A stretch of 64,000 bases of DNA. Source: Nocardioides deserti. Lineage in GTDB: Bacteria > Actinomycetota > Actinomycetes > Propionibacteriales > Nocardioidaceae. How positions within the stretch are numbered: the stretch's first letter is position 1; every line of letters starts with the position of its first letter. The notes under the pieces were generated by a model. The model saw only the letters and a program-made list of their open reading frames with translations, had not been told where the DNA came from and did no database searches. The translations under genes were made by a program, and so were the position numbers. The DNA is taken from positions 1 to 64,000 of the forward strand of contig NZ_JACMYC010000011.1 in assembly GCF_014266025.1 (NCBI RefSeq), in the 5' to 3' direction. This document shows positions 49,421 to 58,566 of this stretch, one piece after another.

Positions 49421-49504
49421 CACATATCGGGGGAATCCTGCACATATCGGGGGAGATCTGCCCCGATATGTGCAGGGGTCACCGGTTAACCGGTGACCCC
49501 TGCA
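49421..49504. terminator. Composite palindrome: duplicated 14-mer plus 34-bp perfect palindrome
   Basis: CACATATCGGGGGA occurs at 49421-49434 and 49441-49454. CTGCACATATCGGGG (49438-49452) pairs perfectly with CCCCGATATGTGCAG (49461-49475). The last arm runs into a 34-bp perfect palindrome (49471-49504) centred on GTTAAC. It lies between convergent genes. Confidence 0.75.
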
Positions 49505-49517
49505 GCCCCGGGACCCC

Positions 49518-50036
49518 TCACGCGAACGGGTCCGGCCGGCCGCCGGGCAGCTCGGCGAGCAGCTCGCGGGCCCGGGCGGCGACCTTGTGCTCGACGAGCA
49601 CCTCGTAGCGGGTGGCGACGATCTGGGTCACCGAGGAGAAGTCGCGACGACCGCGGGTGGCGGCGTAGCCGGCCAGCGCCCAGATCACGCCGAACAGCGC
49701 ACCGAACAGCACCGTCGAGAGCAGGATCGCCAGCAGGCCCTCGGTGGTGAACAGGCTGAACAGCAGCCCGACGAACAGGCCGAGCCACGCGCCGGACAGC
49801 ACGCCGCCGAGCGCGACCTTGCCGGTGGTGAGCCGGCCGGTGATCCGCTCGATCCGCTTGAGGTCGGTGCCGACGATCATGCACTGCTCGACGGGGAACT
49901 CGCGGTCGGACAGGAAGTCGACGGCCTTCTGAGCGGCCGCGTAGTCGTCGTACACGGCCAGCGATTGCGGGAACTCCAGGCCCAGGGGGGAGCGGCCGGC
50001 GCCGGGACCGCCCGGCGTACCAGTGGGAATGCTCAT
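49518..50036 (-). CDS. General stress protein 17M-like (YflT) membrane protein
   Basis: Protein of 172 aa. The N-terminal domain ([20 protein letters not shown], then [20 protein letters not shown]) is the YflT-type fold seen in general stress proteins. Two glycine-rich membrane segments ([20 protein letters not shown] and [19 protein letters not shown]) follow. ATG 50036 is chosen; a GTG 36 nt upstream would overlap the purS promoter. Divergent from purS. Function unknown. Confidence 0.78.
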   Translation of the reverse strand: MSIPTGTPGGPGAGRSPLGLEFPQSLAVYDDYAAAQKAVDFLSDREFPVEQCMIVGTDLKRIERITGRLTTGKVALGGVLSGAWLGLFVGLLFSLFTTEGLLAILLSTVLFGALFGVIWALAGYAATRGRRDFSSVTQIVATRYEVLVEHKVAARARELLAELPGGRPDPFA

Positions 50037-50060
50037 GTCCGGACCGGTGCCCGCCGCGCC

Positions 50061-50066
50061 TAGACT
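50061..50066 (+). promoter_or_regulatory. Leaderless -10 TAGACT, purS
   Basis: TAGACT, 6 nt before ATG 50073. Confidence 0.65.
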
Positions 50067-50072
50067 GGACAC

Positions 50073-50324
50073 ATGCCTCGAGTCGTCGTCGACGTCATGC
50101 CCAAGCCCGAGATCCTCGACCCGCAGGGCAAGGCGGTCCTCGGGGCCCTGCCCCGGCTCGGGTTCAGCGGGGTGACCGACGTCCGCCAGGGCAAGCGGTT
50201 CGAGCTCGAGGTCGAGGGCGAGGTCACCGACGCGGTGCTCGCCGACGTGAACCGGATGGCCGAGACGCTGCTGTCCAACCCCGTCATCGAGAGCTACACC
50301 GTCCGGGTGGAGCAGGACGCATGA
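50073..50324 (+). CDS. purS: FGAM synthase subunit PurS
   Basis: Small subunit of formylglycinamidine ribonucleotide synthase, 83 aa. It starts [20 protein letters not shown] and shows the conserved [18 protein letters not shown]. It binds PurQ and PurL to form the active complex. The start is set by TAGACT 6 nt upstream. It overlaps purQ by 4 bp (ATGA). Confidence 0.96.
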   Translation: MPRVVVDVMPKPEILDPQGKAVLGALPRLGFSGVTDVRQGKRFELEVEGEVTDAVLADVNRMAETLLSNPVIESYTVRVEQDA

Positions 50325-50995
50325 AGGTCGGCGTCGTCACCTTCCCCGGCTCGCTCGACGACGTCGACGCGCAGCGCGCGGTCCGGCTCGGCGGCCACGA
50401 GGCCGTCGCGCTCTGGCACGGCGACCACGACCTGAGGGGCGTGGACGCCGTCGTGCTGCCGGGCGGGTTCTCCTACGGCGACTACCTGCGCTGCGGCGCC
50501 ATCTCGCGCTTCTCACCGGTCATGACCGAGGTCGTCGAGGCCGCCGGCCGCGGCATGCCCGTGCTCGGCATCTGCAACGGCTTCCAGATCCTCTGCGAGT
50601 CCCACCTGCTGCCGGGTGCGCTCATCCGCAACCAGCGCCAGAAGTTCCTCTGCCTCGACCAGCGACTGCGCATCGAGCGCACCGACACCCCCTGGACGGC
50701 GGCCTACGCCGAGGGGCAGGAGGTCGTCATCGCGCTGAAGAACGGCGAGGGGGCGTTCGTCGCCGACGACGAGACCCTCGACCGGCTCGAGGGGGAGGGG
50801 CAGGTCGTCGCCCGCTACCTCGGCGAGAACCCCAACGGCTCGCTGCGCGACATCGCCGGCATCTCCAACGAGCGCGGCAACGTCGTCGGCCTCATGCCCC
50901 ACCCCGAGCACTCCGTCGAGGAGCTCTGCGGCACCGGCACCGACGGGCTCGGCTTCTTCGCCCTGGCCACCCTGGCCGCCGAGGTGTTCGCGTGA
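50321..50995 (+). CDS. purQ: FGAM synthase glutaminase subunit PurQ
   Basis: Class I glutamine amidotransferase of 224 aa delivering ammonia to PurL. The nucleophile Cys is in [11 protein letters not shown], and the His/Glu pair in [25 protein letters not shown] is the oxyanion region. It is coupled to purS and, by GTGA, to the DUF3817 gene. Confidence 0.97.
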   Translation: MKVGVVTFPGSLDDVDAQRAVRLGGHEAVALWHGDHDLRGVDAVVLPGGFSYGDYLRCGAISRFSPVMTEVVEAAGRGMPVLGICNGFQILCESHLLPGALIRNQRQKFLCLDQRLRIERTDTPWTAAYAEGQEVVIALKNGEGAFVADDETLDRLEGEGQVVARYLGENPNGSLRDIAGISNERGNVVGLMPHPEHSVEELCGTGTDGLGFFALATLAAEVFA

Positions 50996-51447
50996 TCGCC
51001 TCCCCGCACCGGCTCTTCCGCACCGTCGCCACCGCCGAGGCCATCACCTGGGCCGGGCTGTTGGCGGGGATGTTCCTCAAGTACGTCACCGACACCACCG
51101 AGGCCGGCGTCACGATCTTCGGCCCGATCCACGGCGCGGTCTTTCTCGCCTACTGCGTGACCACCGTCGTCGTCGCCGTCGACCAGCGCTGGTCCGCCGG
51201 CCGCCTCGTCGCCGGCCTGGCCTCGTCGGTGCCGCCGTTCCTCACCCTGTGGTTCGAGCGGTACGCCGCCAAGCAGGGCCTGCTCGCCGACTCCTGGCGC
51301 CTGCGCGCGGACGCCGCGGGCCGCTCCGGCCTCGAGCGGCCGGTCGGCTGGCTGGTCCGCAACCCCGCCCGCGGGCTCGCCGCCGCCGTCGTCGCCGTGC
51401 TCGCCCTCTTCGGCATCGCGCTCCTCGCCGGCCCGCCCGTCGGCTGA
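50992..51447 (+). CDS. DUF3817 membrane protein
   Basis: Protein of 151 aa with four hydrophobic segments. The family opening [23 protein letters not shown] and [12 protein letters not shown] are clear. The GTG start overlaps the purQ stop, so it is made with PurS and PurQ, although no role in purine metabolism is known. The C-terminal part has an extra membrane segment beyond the short DUF3817 core. Confidence 0.83.
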   Translation: MIASPHRLFRTVATAEAITWAGLLAGMFLKYVTDTTEAGVTIFGPIHGAVFLAYCVTTVVVAVDQRWSAGRLVAGLASSVPPFLTLWFERYAAKQGLLADSWRLRADAAGRSGLERPVGWLVRNPARGLAAAVVAVLALFGIALLAGPPVG

Positions 51448-51478
51448 CGCGCTTGCATCTGGCCGGCCCGGGCGAAGA

Positions 51479-51560
51479 TTCGTCGGGGCCCCGTCGAAAC
51501 TGACGGTCCCCCGATGAAATTTCATCGGGGGACCGAGAGGTTCAGCGGGGCCCCGATGAA
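51479..51560. terminator. Three consecutive palindromes at convergent gene ends
   Basis: A 20-bp near-palindrome (51479-51498), a 32-bp perfect palindrome centred on AAATTT (51504-51535) and another 20-bp near-palindrome (51541-51560). All share GGGG/CCCC cores next to TTC..CG or CG.TGAA arms, so arms of different units can also pair. It lies between the DUF3817 and DUF1906 genes. Confidence 0.75.
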
Positions 51561-51602
51561 CCTGGCGACCCGGCCGGCTCGAGGACCGGAGCGGCCCCGA
51601 CC

Positions 51603-53009
51603 TCAGCGGATCCCGTTGCGGAGCGCCGCCCAGGACTCGGGGTTGACGACGCCGGAGACGGGCAGGTCGACCTTCTTCTGCCAGGCGCGGACAGCCGCGT
51701 CGGTGCGGGCGTCGAAGACGCCGGTGACGACGACCTTCGCCTTCGGGCTTGCGGCGTTGAGGGCGCGCTGGACGCGACGCACCTCGCCACCGGCGGAGCC
51801 GCGCTTGAGGACCGGCGAGGAACCGGCGGCGTGCAGGGTCATCCAGTTCGCCTTGCTCCACCGGTCGCGCACCGGCGCGCCGGTGGCGGACTGCCACGCG
51901 CGGATGCTCGAGAGCAGGCGGGCGTTGAGCTTGCCGTTGACCGCGCCGGCGTACCGCCCCTTGTCCTTCAGCAGGCACTGCAGCGCCTTGACCTGGCGGG
52001 GGTCGGAGGGCTTCTGGTTGCCGGTGGCGGGGCGCAGCGCGGCGTAGACCGGCCAGTTCACGCGGACGCCGCCGCACATCGCGACCTCGCGGGGCGCGAT
52101 CGAGCCGCGGCCGACGTCGAGGAAGTTGCTGTCGATGTTGATCTTCACGCCGCCCCACGTCTCGTCGTGGCCGCCGCGGTACTGCTTGACGCGGCCGCCG
52201 GGGCGCCAGCCGTCGTCACGGATGTAGGAGGTGGAGGTGTTGGCGACGCCGTCCCAGCGCGCGATCCAGATCGTGTCGGGCAGCGTGTAGGTGCCGGGCC
52301 GGCTGACCCGCGCGTCGTCGAGCGCCTTGATGCCCGAGCCGGCGCTGGAGTAGACGCCGGAGACCCACCCGAGCTCGTGCAGCTTCTCGGTCCACGCGCC
52401 GACGAACGCCAGCGCGGACTCGCGGCAGTGGGTGTTGCTGTTGTCGTAGCCCTCGAGGTCGTAGAAGAGCGTGCTGCCCTGCGCGATGCCGAGCGCGGTG
52501 GCCGCGGCGACCGCCTTCTCGGCCTCGGCGAGGCCCTGCTGCCGGGCCTGGAAGTACCGGCCGTTGCCGCCGGGCTTGGGGTTGATCTTCACGTCGTCGT
52601 CGTAGCGGGGGAACCGCGGCTGGCACGACGCCTGCGGGCCGAGGGTGATCGGCAGGAGCCGCCAGCCCTTCCTCAGCTGCTTGGTCACCCAGGTCGGCGT
52701 GAGGTTCGGCTGGTTGCGGCACGCGCGGGAGTCGCCGGAGATGTAGATGCCGACGGCGAGGAACGGCGAGTGCTTGAGCCAGCGGTTCATCTTCCACTGC
52801 TCGGGAGTCAGGCACTGGTCGAAGCCGTAGCCGGTGAAGTCGCCCGGCGTGACCGGGTTGGTGCTCTTCTTCGCCACCGGTGACGTCGTTGCGGCGGAGG
52901 TCGCCGTGGCGGAGGTCGAGGTGGGCTGGTCGGCGCCCGCGGCCTGCGGGCCGAGCAGGAGCGCTCCGGCGAGCAGGGCGGACAGGACGGCAGGGGTACG
53001 GCGGCGCAT
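51603..53009 (-). CDS. Secreted DUF1906 glycoside-hydrolase-like protein with peptidoglycan-binding repeats
   Basis: Exported protein of 468 aa with a signal peptide (VLSALLAGALLLGPQAAGA). Residues about 55-300 form the DUF1906 TIM-barrel domain (TGYGFDQCLTPEQWKMNRWL, STLFYDLEGYDN, VYSSAGSG, DTIWIARWDG). Two peptidoglycan-binding type 1 repeats follow (QVKALQCLLKDKGRYAGAVN and EVRRVQRALNAASP to FDARTDAAVRAWQ). Probably acts at the cell wall. TGGAG precedes the ATG. Confidence 0.88.
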   Translation of the reverse strand: MRRRTPAVLSALLAGALLLGPQAAGADQPTSTSATATSAATTSPVAKKSTNPVTPGDFTGYGFDQCLTPEQWKMNRWLKHSPFLAVGIYISGDSRACRNQPNLTPTWVTKQLRKGWRLLPITLGPQASCQPRFPRYDDDVKINPKPGGNGRYFQARQQGLAEAEKAVAAATALGIAQGSTLFYDLEGYDNSNTHCRESALAFVGAWTEKLHELGWVSGVYSSAGSGIKALDDARVSRPGTYTLPDTIWIARWDGVANTSTSYIRDDGWRPGGRVKQYRGGHDETWGGVKINIDSNFLDVGRGSIAPREVAMCGGVRVNWPVYAALRPATGNQKPSDPRQVKALQCLLKDKGRYAGAVNGKLNARLLSSIRAWQSATGAPVRDRWSKANWMTLHAAGSSPVLKRGSAGGEVRRVQRALNAASPKAKVVVTGVFDARTDAAVRAWQKKVDLPVSGVVNPESWAALRNGIR

Positions 53010-53043
53010 CGGTCGTCACTCCAGGGCTGGGGGAAGGCGATTC

Positions 53044-53072
53044 ACCATAACCACACCAGTCACACCGGTCAC
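53044..53072 (-). promoter_or_regulatory. Promoter of the DUF1906 gene
   Basis: On the minus strand: GTGACC (-35, 53072-53067), 17 nt, TATGGT (-10, 53049-53044). Two GTGAC words lie 9 bp apart across the -35 (53059-53063 and 53068-53072). Confidence 0.5.
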
Positions 53073-53080
53073 AGACGTTC

Positions 53081-53108
53081 GCGAGAACTACAGACCTGTA
53101 GTTCTCGC
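53081..53108. promoter_or_regulatory. 28-bp palindromic operator
   Basis: GCGAGAACTACAG, AC, CTGTAGTTCTCGC: perfect 13-bp arms around 2 bp. It is 8 bp upstream of the -35 of the DUF1906 gene and about 50 bp upstream of the purL -10. Confidence 0.7.
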
Positions 53109-53157
53109 TCGGTTCTCGTCGGGCGGGGACGTGGTCGGGAGCACCGCCCGGCGCCGG

Positions 53158-53163
53158 TAGATT
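53158..53163 (+). promoter_or_regulatory. Leaderless -10 TAGATT, purL
   Basis: TAGATT, 7 nt before GTG 53171. Confidence 0.65.
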
Positions 53164-53170
53164 GGCCGCC

Positions 53171-55426
53171 GTGCTGGACACCGTGGCCGCTGCCGCCGAG
53201 GACCCCGCCCGCGACCAGCCCTGGGCCGACCTCGGCCTCAAGGCGGACGAGTACGAACGCATCCGCGAGATCCTCGGGCGCCGCCCGACGAGCTCGGAGC
53301 TGGCGATGTACTCGGTCATGTGGAGCGAGCACTGCTCCTACAAGTCATCCAAGGTGCACCTCAAGCAGTTCTCCGAGCTGCCGCAGGAGACCCCGCTCGG
53401 CAAGACGCTCGCCGGCATCGGGGAGAACGCCGGCGTGATCGACATCGGCCAGGGCTACGCGGTGACGTTCAAGGTCGAGAGCCACAACCACCCGTCGTAC
53501 GTCGAGCCGTACCAGGGCGCCGCGACCGGCGTCGGCGGCATCGTCCGCGACATCCTCGCGATGGGTGCCCGCCCGGTCGCGGTCATGGACCCGCTGCGCT
53601 TCGGCCCGCTCGACGCCGACGACACGCACCGCGTGCTGCCGGGGATCGTGGCCGGCGTCGGTGGCTACGGCAACTGCCTCGGCCTGCCCAACATCGGCGG
53701 CGAGGCGGTCTTCGACGAGACCTACCTCGGCAACCCGCTGGTCAACGCGCTCTGCGTCGGCGTGCTGCGCCACGAGGACCTGCACCTCGCCAAGGCGAGC
53801 GGCGTCGGCAACAAGGTCGTGCTGTACGGCGCGCGCACCGGCGGCGACGGGATCGGCGGCGTCTCGGTGCTGGCGTCGGAGACGTTCGACGCGGCCGAGG
53901 ACGGCACCAGCGGGCCGGCCAAGCGCCCGGCCGTGCAGGTGGGCGACCCCTTCATGGAGAAGCTGCTCATCGAGTGCACGCTCGAGATCTTCGCCGCAGG
54001 CATCGTCGCCGGCATCCAGGACCTCGGCGGCGCGGGCCTGTCCTGCGCCACCTCCGAGCTCGCGTCGGCCGGCGACGGCGGCATGCACGTCGAGCTCGAC
54101 AAGGTGCCGCTGCGCGACTCCACGCTCTCGCCCGAGGAGATCCTCATGAGCGAGTCGCAGGAGCGGATGATGGCCGTCGTCGAGCCCGGCGACGTCGAGG
54201 CTTTCCTCGCGATCTGCGCGAAGTGGGACGTCGAGGCCGCGGTCATCGGCGAGGTCACCGACACCGGTCGCCTCCACGTCGACTGGCACGGCCAGCGGGT
54301 CGTCGACGTCCCGCCGCGCTCGGTCGCCCACGAGGGCCCGACCTACTCCCGTCCGCTCGCCCGGCCGTCGTGGCAGGACGCCCTCCAGGCCGACCGCGCC
54401 GAGGACCTCCCGCGTCCCTCGACCCCCGAGGAGCTGCGGAAGACGCTGCTGCGGATGGTCGCCAGCCCGAACCTCTGCGACAAGTCGTGGATCACCGACC
54501 AGTACGACCGCTACGTCCGCGGCAACACCGTCCTCGCCCAGCCCTCCGACAGCGGCATGGTCCGCGTCGACGAGGAGACCAACCTCGGCGTCGCGGTCTC
54601 CACCGACTGCAACGGCCGGTTCGCCAAGCTCGACCCGTACGCCGGCGCGCAGCTCGCCCTCGCGGAGTCCTACCGCAACGTGGCGACCGGCGGCGCGGTC
54701 CCGCTCGCGATCTCCGACTGCCTCAACTTCGGCTCGCCCGAGGACCCGGCGGTCATGTGGCAGTTCGCCGAGGCCTGCCGCGGCCTCAAGGACGGGTGCG
54801 CCGAGCTCGGCATCCCGGTGACCGGCGGCAACGTCAGCCTCTACAACCAGACCGGCGAGACCGCGATCCTGCCGACTCCCGTCGTCGCCGTGCTCGGGGT
54901 CGTCGAGGACGTCACCCGGCGCACCCCGTCCGCGTGGTCGCAGGCGGGCGAGACCGTCTTCCTGCTCGGCGAGACCCGCGAGGAGCTCTCCGGCTCCGAG
55001 TGGGCGAACGTCGTGCACGGCCACCTCGGCGGCACCCCGCCGCGGGTCGACCTCGCGGCCGAGAAGGCGCTCGCCCAGCTGCTCCACGAGGGCGTCGGCC
55101 TGCTCACCAGCGCCCACGACTGCGCCGACGGCGGGCTCGCCCAGACCCTCGCCGAGGCCGCGATGCGGACCATGGTCGGCGTGACCGTGACCCTTCCGGG
55201 CGACGCCTTCGTCGGGCTGTTCGCGGAGTCGGCCGCGCGCGCGGTCGTCACCGTGCCGGCCGGCGACGCCGACCGCCTGCGCGACCTCGCCGCGCGCCAC
55301 GGCGTACCCCTCACGGAGCTGGGGACCACCGGCGGCGACGCGCTGGTCGTCGAGGGCGCCTTCGAGGTGCCGCTGCTCGAGCTGCGTTCGGCCTGGACGG
55401 CGACGCTGCCGGCTGCGCTGGCCTAG
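53171..55426 (+). CDS. purL: FGAM synthase large subunit PurL (short type)
   Basis: ATP-dependent amidotransferase subunit of 751 aa, the form that needs PurS and PurQ. Motifs include [64 protein letters not shown] and [16 protein letters not shown] take GTG 53171 rather than TTG 53162 because the TTG lies within the TAGATT promoter. Followed after 3 bp by arfB. Confidence 0.97.
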   Translation: MLDTVAAAAEDPARDQPWADLGLKADEYERIREILGRRPTSSELAMYSVMWSEHCSYKSSKVHLKQFSELPQETPLGKTLAGIGENAGVIDIGQGYAVTFKVESHNHPSYVEPYQGAATGVGGIVRDILAMGARPVAVMDPLRFGPLDADDTHRVLPGIVAGVGGYGNCLGLPNIGGEAVFDETYLGNPLVNALCVGVLRHEDLHLAKASGVGNKVVLYGARTGGDGIGGVSVLASETFDAAEDGTSGPAKRPAVQVGDPFMEKLLIECTLEIFAAGIVAGIQDLGGAGLSCATSELASAGDGGMHVELDKVPLRDSTLSPEEILMSESQERMMAVVEPGDVEAFLAICAKWDVEAAVIGEVTDTGRLHVDWHGQRVVDVPPRSVAHEGPTYSRPLARPSWQDALQADRAEDLPRPSTPEELRKTLLRMVASPNLCDKSWITDQYDRYVRGNTVLAQPSDSGMVRVDEETNLGVAVSTDCNGRFAKLDPYAGAQLALAESYRNVATGGAVPLAISDCLNFGSPEDPAVMWQFAEACRGLKDGCAELGIPVTGGNVSLYNQTGETAILPTPVVAVLGVVEDVTRRTPSAWSQAGETVFLLGETREELSGSEWANVVHGHLGGTPPRVDLAAEKALAQLLHEGVGLLTSAHDCADGGLAQTLAEAAMRTMVGVTVTLPGDAFVGLFAESAARAVVTVPAGDADRLRDLAARHGVPLTELGTTGGDALVVEGAFEVPLLELRSAWTATLPAALA

Positions 55427-55429
55427 GCC

Positions 55430-55855
55430 TTGCCCGACGACCTGGTCGTCACGGGGCGGTGGACCGTCCCCGACGCCGAGCTGTCCGAGCGGTTCTCCCG
55501 CTCGTCCGGCCCCGGCGGCCAGGGCGTCAACACGGCCGACTCGCGGGTCGAGCTGTCGTACGACGTCGCCGGCTCGCCGACGCTGCCCGACCACCTGCGC
55601 GACCGGGTCCTCGGCCGGCTGGCCGGGCGGCTGGTCGACGGGGTGCTGACCATCGCCGCGAGCGAGCACCGCACCCAGCTCGCCAACCGCCGGGCCGCTC
55701 GGGAACGAATGGCTGCCGTGCTCCGCGACGCCTGCGCCCCGCCACCGCCCACCCGACGGCCGACCCGGCCCACCCGCGGGTCGAAGGAGCGGCGGCTGGC
55801 CGCGAAGAAGCGGCGCGGGGAGACCAAGCGCGGCCGGCAGGGCCGGTTCGAGTGA
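55430..55855 (+). CDS. arfB: Ribosome-rescue peptidyl-tRNA hydrolase (ArfB/ICT1 type)
   Basis: Releases peptides from stalled ribosomes, 141 aa. The catalytic GGQ loop is SSGPGGQGVNTADSRVELS near residue 28, and the basic C-terminal tail (RRLAAKKRRGETKRGRQGRF) would enter the mRNA channel. The only in-frame start is TTG at 55430, 3 bp after purL, so translation probably depends on purL. It overlaps the next gene by 4 bp (GTGA). Confidence 0.9.
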   Translation: MPDDLVVTGRWTVPDAELSERFSRSSGPGGQGVNTADSRVELSYDVAGSPTLPDHLRDRVLGRLAGRLVDGVLTIAASEHRTQLANRRAARERMAAVLRDACAPPPPTRRPTRPTRGSKERRLAAKKRRGETKRGRQGRFE

Positions 55856-56721
55856 GGCTGTCACGACGTGTGGTGCTGGGCGGCCCGGCCGCGGTGGGTA
55901 TCGGCTCCCTGGCCGCCTGCGGCGACGACCCGCCGCCGGGCCCCACATCGAGGAGGAGTGAGCGCGTGACGACGACCCCCGAGGTCCGACGGATCGAGTA
56001 CGGCGAGGGTCCTGCCCGGTTCGGCGAGCTGCACCTGCCCGCGGGTGACCCGCGCGGGGTGGTCGTGGTGGTGCACGGCGGCTTCTGGCGCGCGCAGTAC
56101 GACCTGTCGCTCGGCACCCCGCTCGCCGTCGACCTCGCGCGGCGCGGGTGGGCGGCGTGGAACATCGAGTACCGCCGGGTCGGCTCCGGGACCGGCGGTG
56201 GTGGCGGCGCTCCCGAGACGTTCGACGACGTGGCCGCCGCGATCGACGCGCTGCGCGGGACCGACCTGGACCTGTCGACCGTCGTCGCCGTGGGGCACTC
56301 CGCGGGCGGTCACCTCGCGGCGTGGGCGGCGTCCCGCGCGCGCGACGAGCGCTGGGCCGGCGGCGTCGAGCTCACCGGGGTGGTGTCGCAGGCCGGTGTG
56401 CTCGACCTGCGGCGGGCGATCCGCGAGGGCGTGGGCGAGACGGCCGTCCAGGACCTGCTCGGGATCGGTGCCGACCCGGGCGCGGTCGACGCGGCCTACG
56501 ACCCGCAGCAGCAGCTGCCCCTCGGCGTACCGCTGTGGTGCGTCCACGGCCGCGACGACGACATCGTCCCGATCAACCAGTCCGAGGAGTACGTCGCCGC
56601 CGCGACCGCCGCCGGCGCCCGGGCCGAGCTGGTGGCCGTCGACGATGACCACTTCGTCGTCATCGACCCCGACGGCCCGGCCTGGGCGGAGATCGTCGGG
56701 ATCCTCGACGGGCTGGGCTGA
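55852..56721 (+). CDS. Alpha/beta hydrolase, probable Tat-exported lipoprotein
   Basis: Esterase/kynurenine-formamidase-like hydrolase of 289 aa. The N-terminus has a twin-arginine signal (SRRVVLGG) and a lipobox (SLAAC, Cys near 23), so it is probably exported by Tat and lipid-anchored. Motifs: VVVVHGGFWRAQYD (oxyanion HGG), nucleophile GHSAGGHLAAW near 145, acid in GRDDDIVP and His in DDDHFVV. The start overlaps the arfB stop. A GTG 114 nt downstream would give a cytosolic form. Substrate unknown. Confidence 0.83.
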   Translation: MRLSRRVVLGGPAAVGIGSLAACGDDPPPGPTSRRSERVTTTPEVRRIEYGEGPARFGELHLPAGDPRGVVVVVHGGFWRAQYDLSLGTPLAVDLARRGWAAWNIEYRRVGSGTGGGGGAPETFDDVAAAIDALRGTDLDLSTVVAVGHSAGGHLAAWAASRARDERWAGGVELTGVVSQAGVLDLRRAIREGVGETAVQDLLGIGADPGAVDAAYDPQQQLPLGVPLWCVHGRDDDIVPINQSEEYVAAATAAGARAELVAVDDDHFVVIDPDGPAWAEIVGILDGLG

Positions 56722-56738
56722 GCGCCCAGCCCGTCGAG
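56704..56738. terminator. Perfect 15-bp hairpin with the stop codon in its loop
   Basis: CTCGACGGGCTGGGC (56704-56718), loop TGAGC holding the TGA stop of the hydrolase, then GCCCAGCCCGTCGAG (56724-56738). It lies between convergent genes. Confidence 0.85.
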
Positions 56739-56772
56739 TCCAGCCCGTCGAGGTCGATCTCGTCGGGCCGGC

Positions 56773-58407
56773 TCAGCGGCTGACGGTCAGCGTCCCGCCG
56801 TGCCCGTGCCCGTGGCCGTGGCCGTGCGCCAGCGGCGTGGTCGCGTTGCGCCGGTCGTGGCCGGTGGCGCGGCCGTTGACCGTCTTCGTGCTGAACGCGT
56901 AGGTGCCGACCAGCGAGGCGATCGCCTTGGTGTTGACCCGCACCGCCTTCATGTTGACGTTGGACAGGTCGTCGCAGGCCTGGTGGTAGCACGCGTCGTA
57001 CGCCTCGCCGGCCTCGCCGCCGAACAGCTTCGCCTCGGCCTCGGTCTTGATGCCCTCGGCGCCGGTGAAGAGGCCGCCCGCCGGGATGCCCTCGGCGATG
57101 AACGGGCCGTAGTCGCTGCGGCCGTCGAAGGCGGTCGGGCGCGTGGCGAGGCCGCGGCTCTTGAAGAACTTCCGGAAGGCCCGTTCGATCTGCGCCGACC
57201 CCTTCGGTGCCTCGGCGGCCTCGTCGCCGGCCGGGAACGCGGAGTTGTCGCCGTCGTACACGAACAGCGCGTAGTTCGGCGAGCCGACCATGTCGAAGTT
57301 GAGGTAGAGCGCGATGTCGCGCAGCGCCCGGGGGTTCTCCGCGGCGAGCTCGCCGACGTAGTGCTCCGCGCCCAGCAGGCCCGACTCCTCAGCACCCCAC
57401 CAGGCGAACCGCACCTGGTTCCTGGGCGCCTTGATCTTCCTCGCCAGCTTCTCCGCGACGTGGAGGAGCGCGCCGCTGCCGGTCGCGTTGTCGTTGATGC
57501 CGTTGCCCTCGACGACGCTGTCGAGGTGGGCGCCGGCCATGACGACGTTGCCCTGCCGGCCGCGCTGGGTCTGGGCGGTGACGTTCCAGGTGGTGCGGGT
57601 CTCGGACTCGGTGGAGGTGGAGACGCGGGCGGTCGCGCCCTCGAGGTCGCGGCCGACCGCGAAGCTGCTGGTCACGGCCGGGACCGTGCCGACCGGCCCG
57701 CCGAGGGTGCCGATGTAGGGGCCGCTGCGGTCCTCGCCGTTGCCCTGGTTCATCACGATGACCGCGGCGGCGCCGGCGTCCTGGGCGTTGACCACCTTGA
57801 CCGCGAAGTCGCAGGTGCCGCGGCGGACGAGCGCGATGTTGCCGGCGGTGAAGCCGGCGAAGTCCTCGGCCTCGCAGCCGCTGGTGGAGTTCTCGATGTC
57901 GTCGAGCGCGAGGTCGACGCCCTCGACGGTGGCCGTCACGTCACCGGAGCCGGAGTACTCCAACAGGTCGAAGTCGGTGCCCTCGACGTACGTCGCCGGG
58001 TCCGGGTCGGTGCGCTCGAGCACCGACGGGGCCGTGACCTCGAAGTACGGGAAGTCGAAGGACTGCACCTGAGGGTGGTAGCCGGCCCTGCGCAGCTGGT
58101 TGACCACGTAGTTCTTCGAGGCGCGGTAGCCGGGGGTGCCCGACGCGCGGCTGCCGTGCTGGTCACCGATCTTCTCGAACGCCACGAGGTGCTTGCGCAC
58201 GCCCGGCCCGGTCACGGACCTGACCAGCGCGGCGACCTTGTCGTCGGGCCCGGCCTTCGCGGCAGCGGGGGCTGCTGCTGGGGCGGCTGCTGGTGCGGGC
58301 GAGGCGGTGGCGGTGGTGCCGGGCAGGGTGGCGGCGGCGAGGACCGCCGCGCCGGCAAGACCGGCGAGGGTGCCGGCCACAGGCCGGTTGGTGCGGATTC
58401 TGCTCAC
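56773..58407 (-). CDS. Secreted M28-family aminopeptidase with PA domain
   Basis: Exported zinc peptidase of 544 aa. A signal region (PVAGTLAGLAGAAVLAAATL) and an Ala/Pro linker precede the protein body. A protease-associated domain (about 150-270, DFAGFTAGNIALVRRGTCDF) is inserted before the catalytic motifs GAHLDSV near 294, NDNATGSG, WGAEESGLLG, NFDMVGS and CYHQACDD. The C-terminus ends in a His-Gly repeat (HGHGHGHGHGG). GGGAG supports GTG 58407. Resembles Streptomyces-type secreted aminopeptidases. Confidence 0.92.
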   Translation of the reverse strand: MSRIRTNRPVAGTLAGLAGAAVLAAATLPGTTATASPAPAAAPAAAPAAAKAGPDDKVAALVRSVTGPGVRKHLVAFEKIGDQHGSRASGTPGYRASKNYVVNQLRRAGYHPQVQSFDFPYFEVTAPSVLERTDPDPATYVEGTDFDLLEYSGSGDVTATVEGVDLALDDIENSTSGCEAEDFAGFTAGNIALVRRGTCDFAVKVVNAQDAGAAAVIVMNQGNGEDRSGPYIGTLGGPVGTVPAVTSSFAVGRDLEGATARVSTSTESETRTTWNVTAQTQRGRQGNVVMAGAHLDSVVEGNGINDNATGSGALLHVAEKLARKIKAPRNQVRFAWWGAEESGLLGAEHYVGELAAENPRALRDIALYLNFDMVGSPNYALFVYDGDNSAFPAGDEAAEAPKGSAQIERAFRKFFKSRGLATRPTAFDGRSDYGPFIAEGIPAGGLFTGAEGIKTEAEAKLFGGEAGEAYDACYHQACDDLSNVNMKAVRVNTKAIASLVGTYAFSTKTVNGRATGHDRRNATTPLAHGHGHGHGHGGTLTVSR

Positions 58408-58566
58408 AGGGGTCTCCCGAGAGACGGGCGCGCCGGCGGCACGCGAGGCGGTCAACCTAGGTCCGCGCCACGACGCTCCACAAGGGTCGTGGCGGCGCCT
58501 ACCCACTTCTGGTCGAGCAGGCGAGCCCGGGCGCTGGGGTAGTCGTCCAGCCGGCGGGTGCGTGGT

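Noticed and set aside
50036..50072. GTG 50072 as the start of the YflT-type stress protein
   Set aside because: It would run through the purS promoter and add residues without family likeness; ATG 50036 is simpler, though it has no clear ribosome site.
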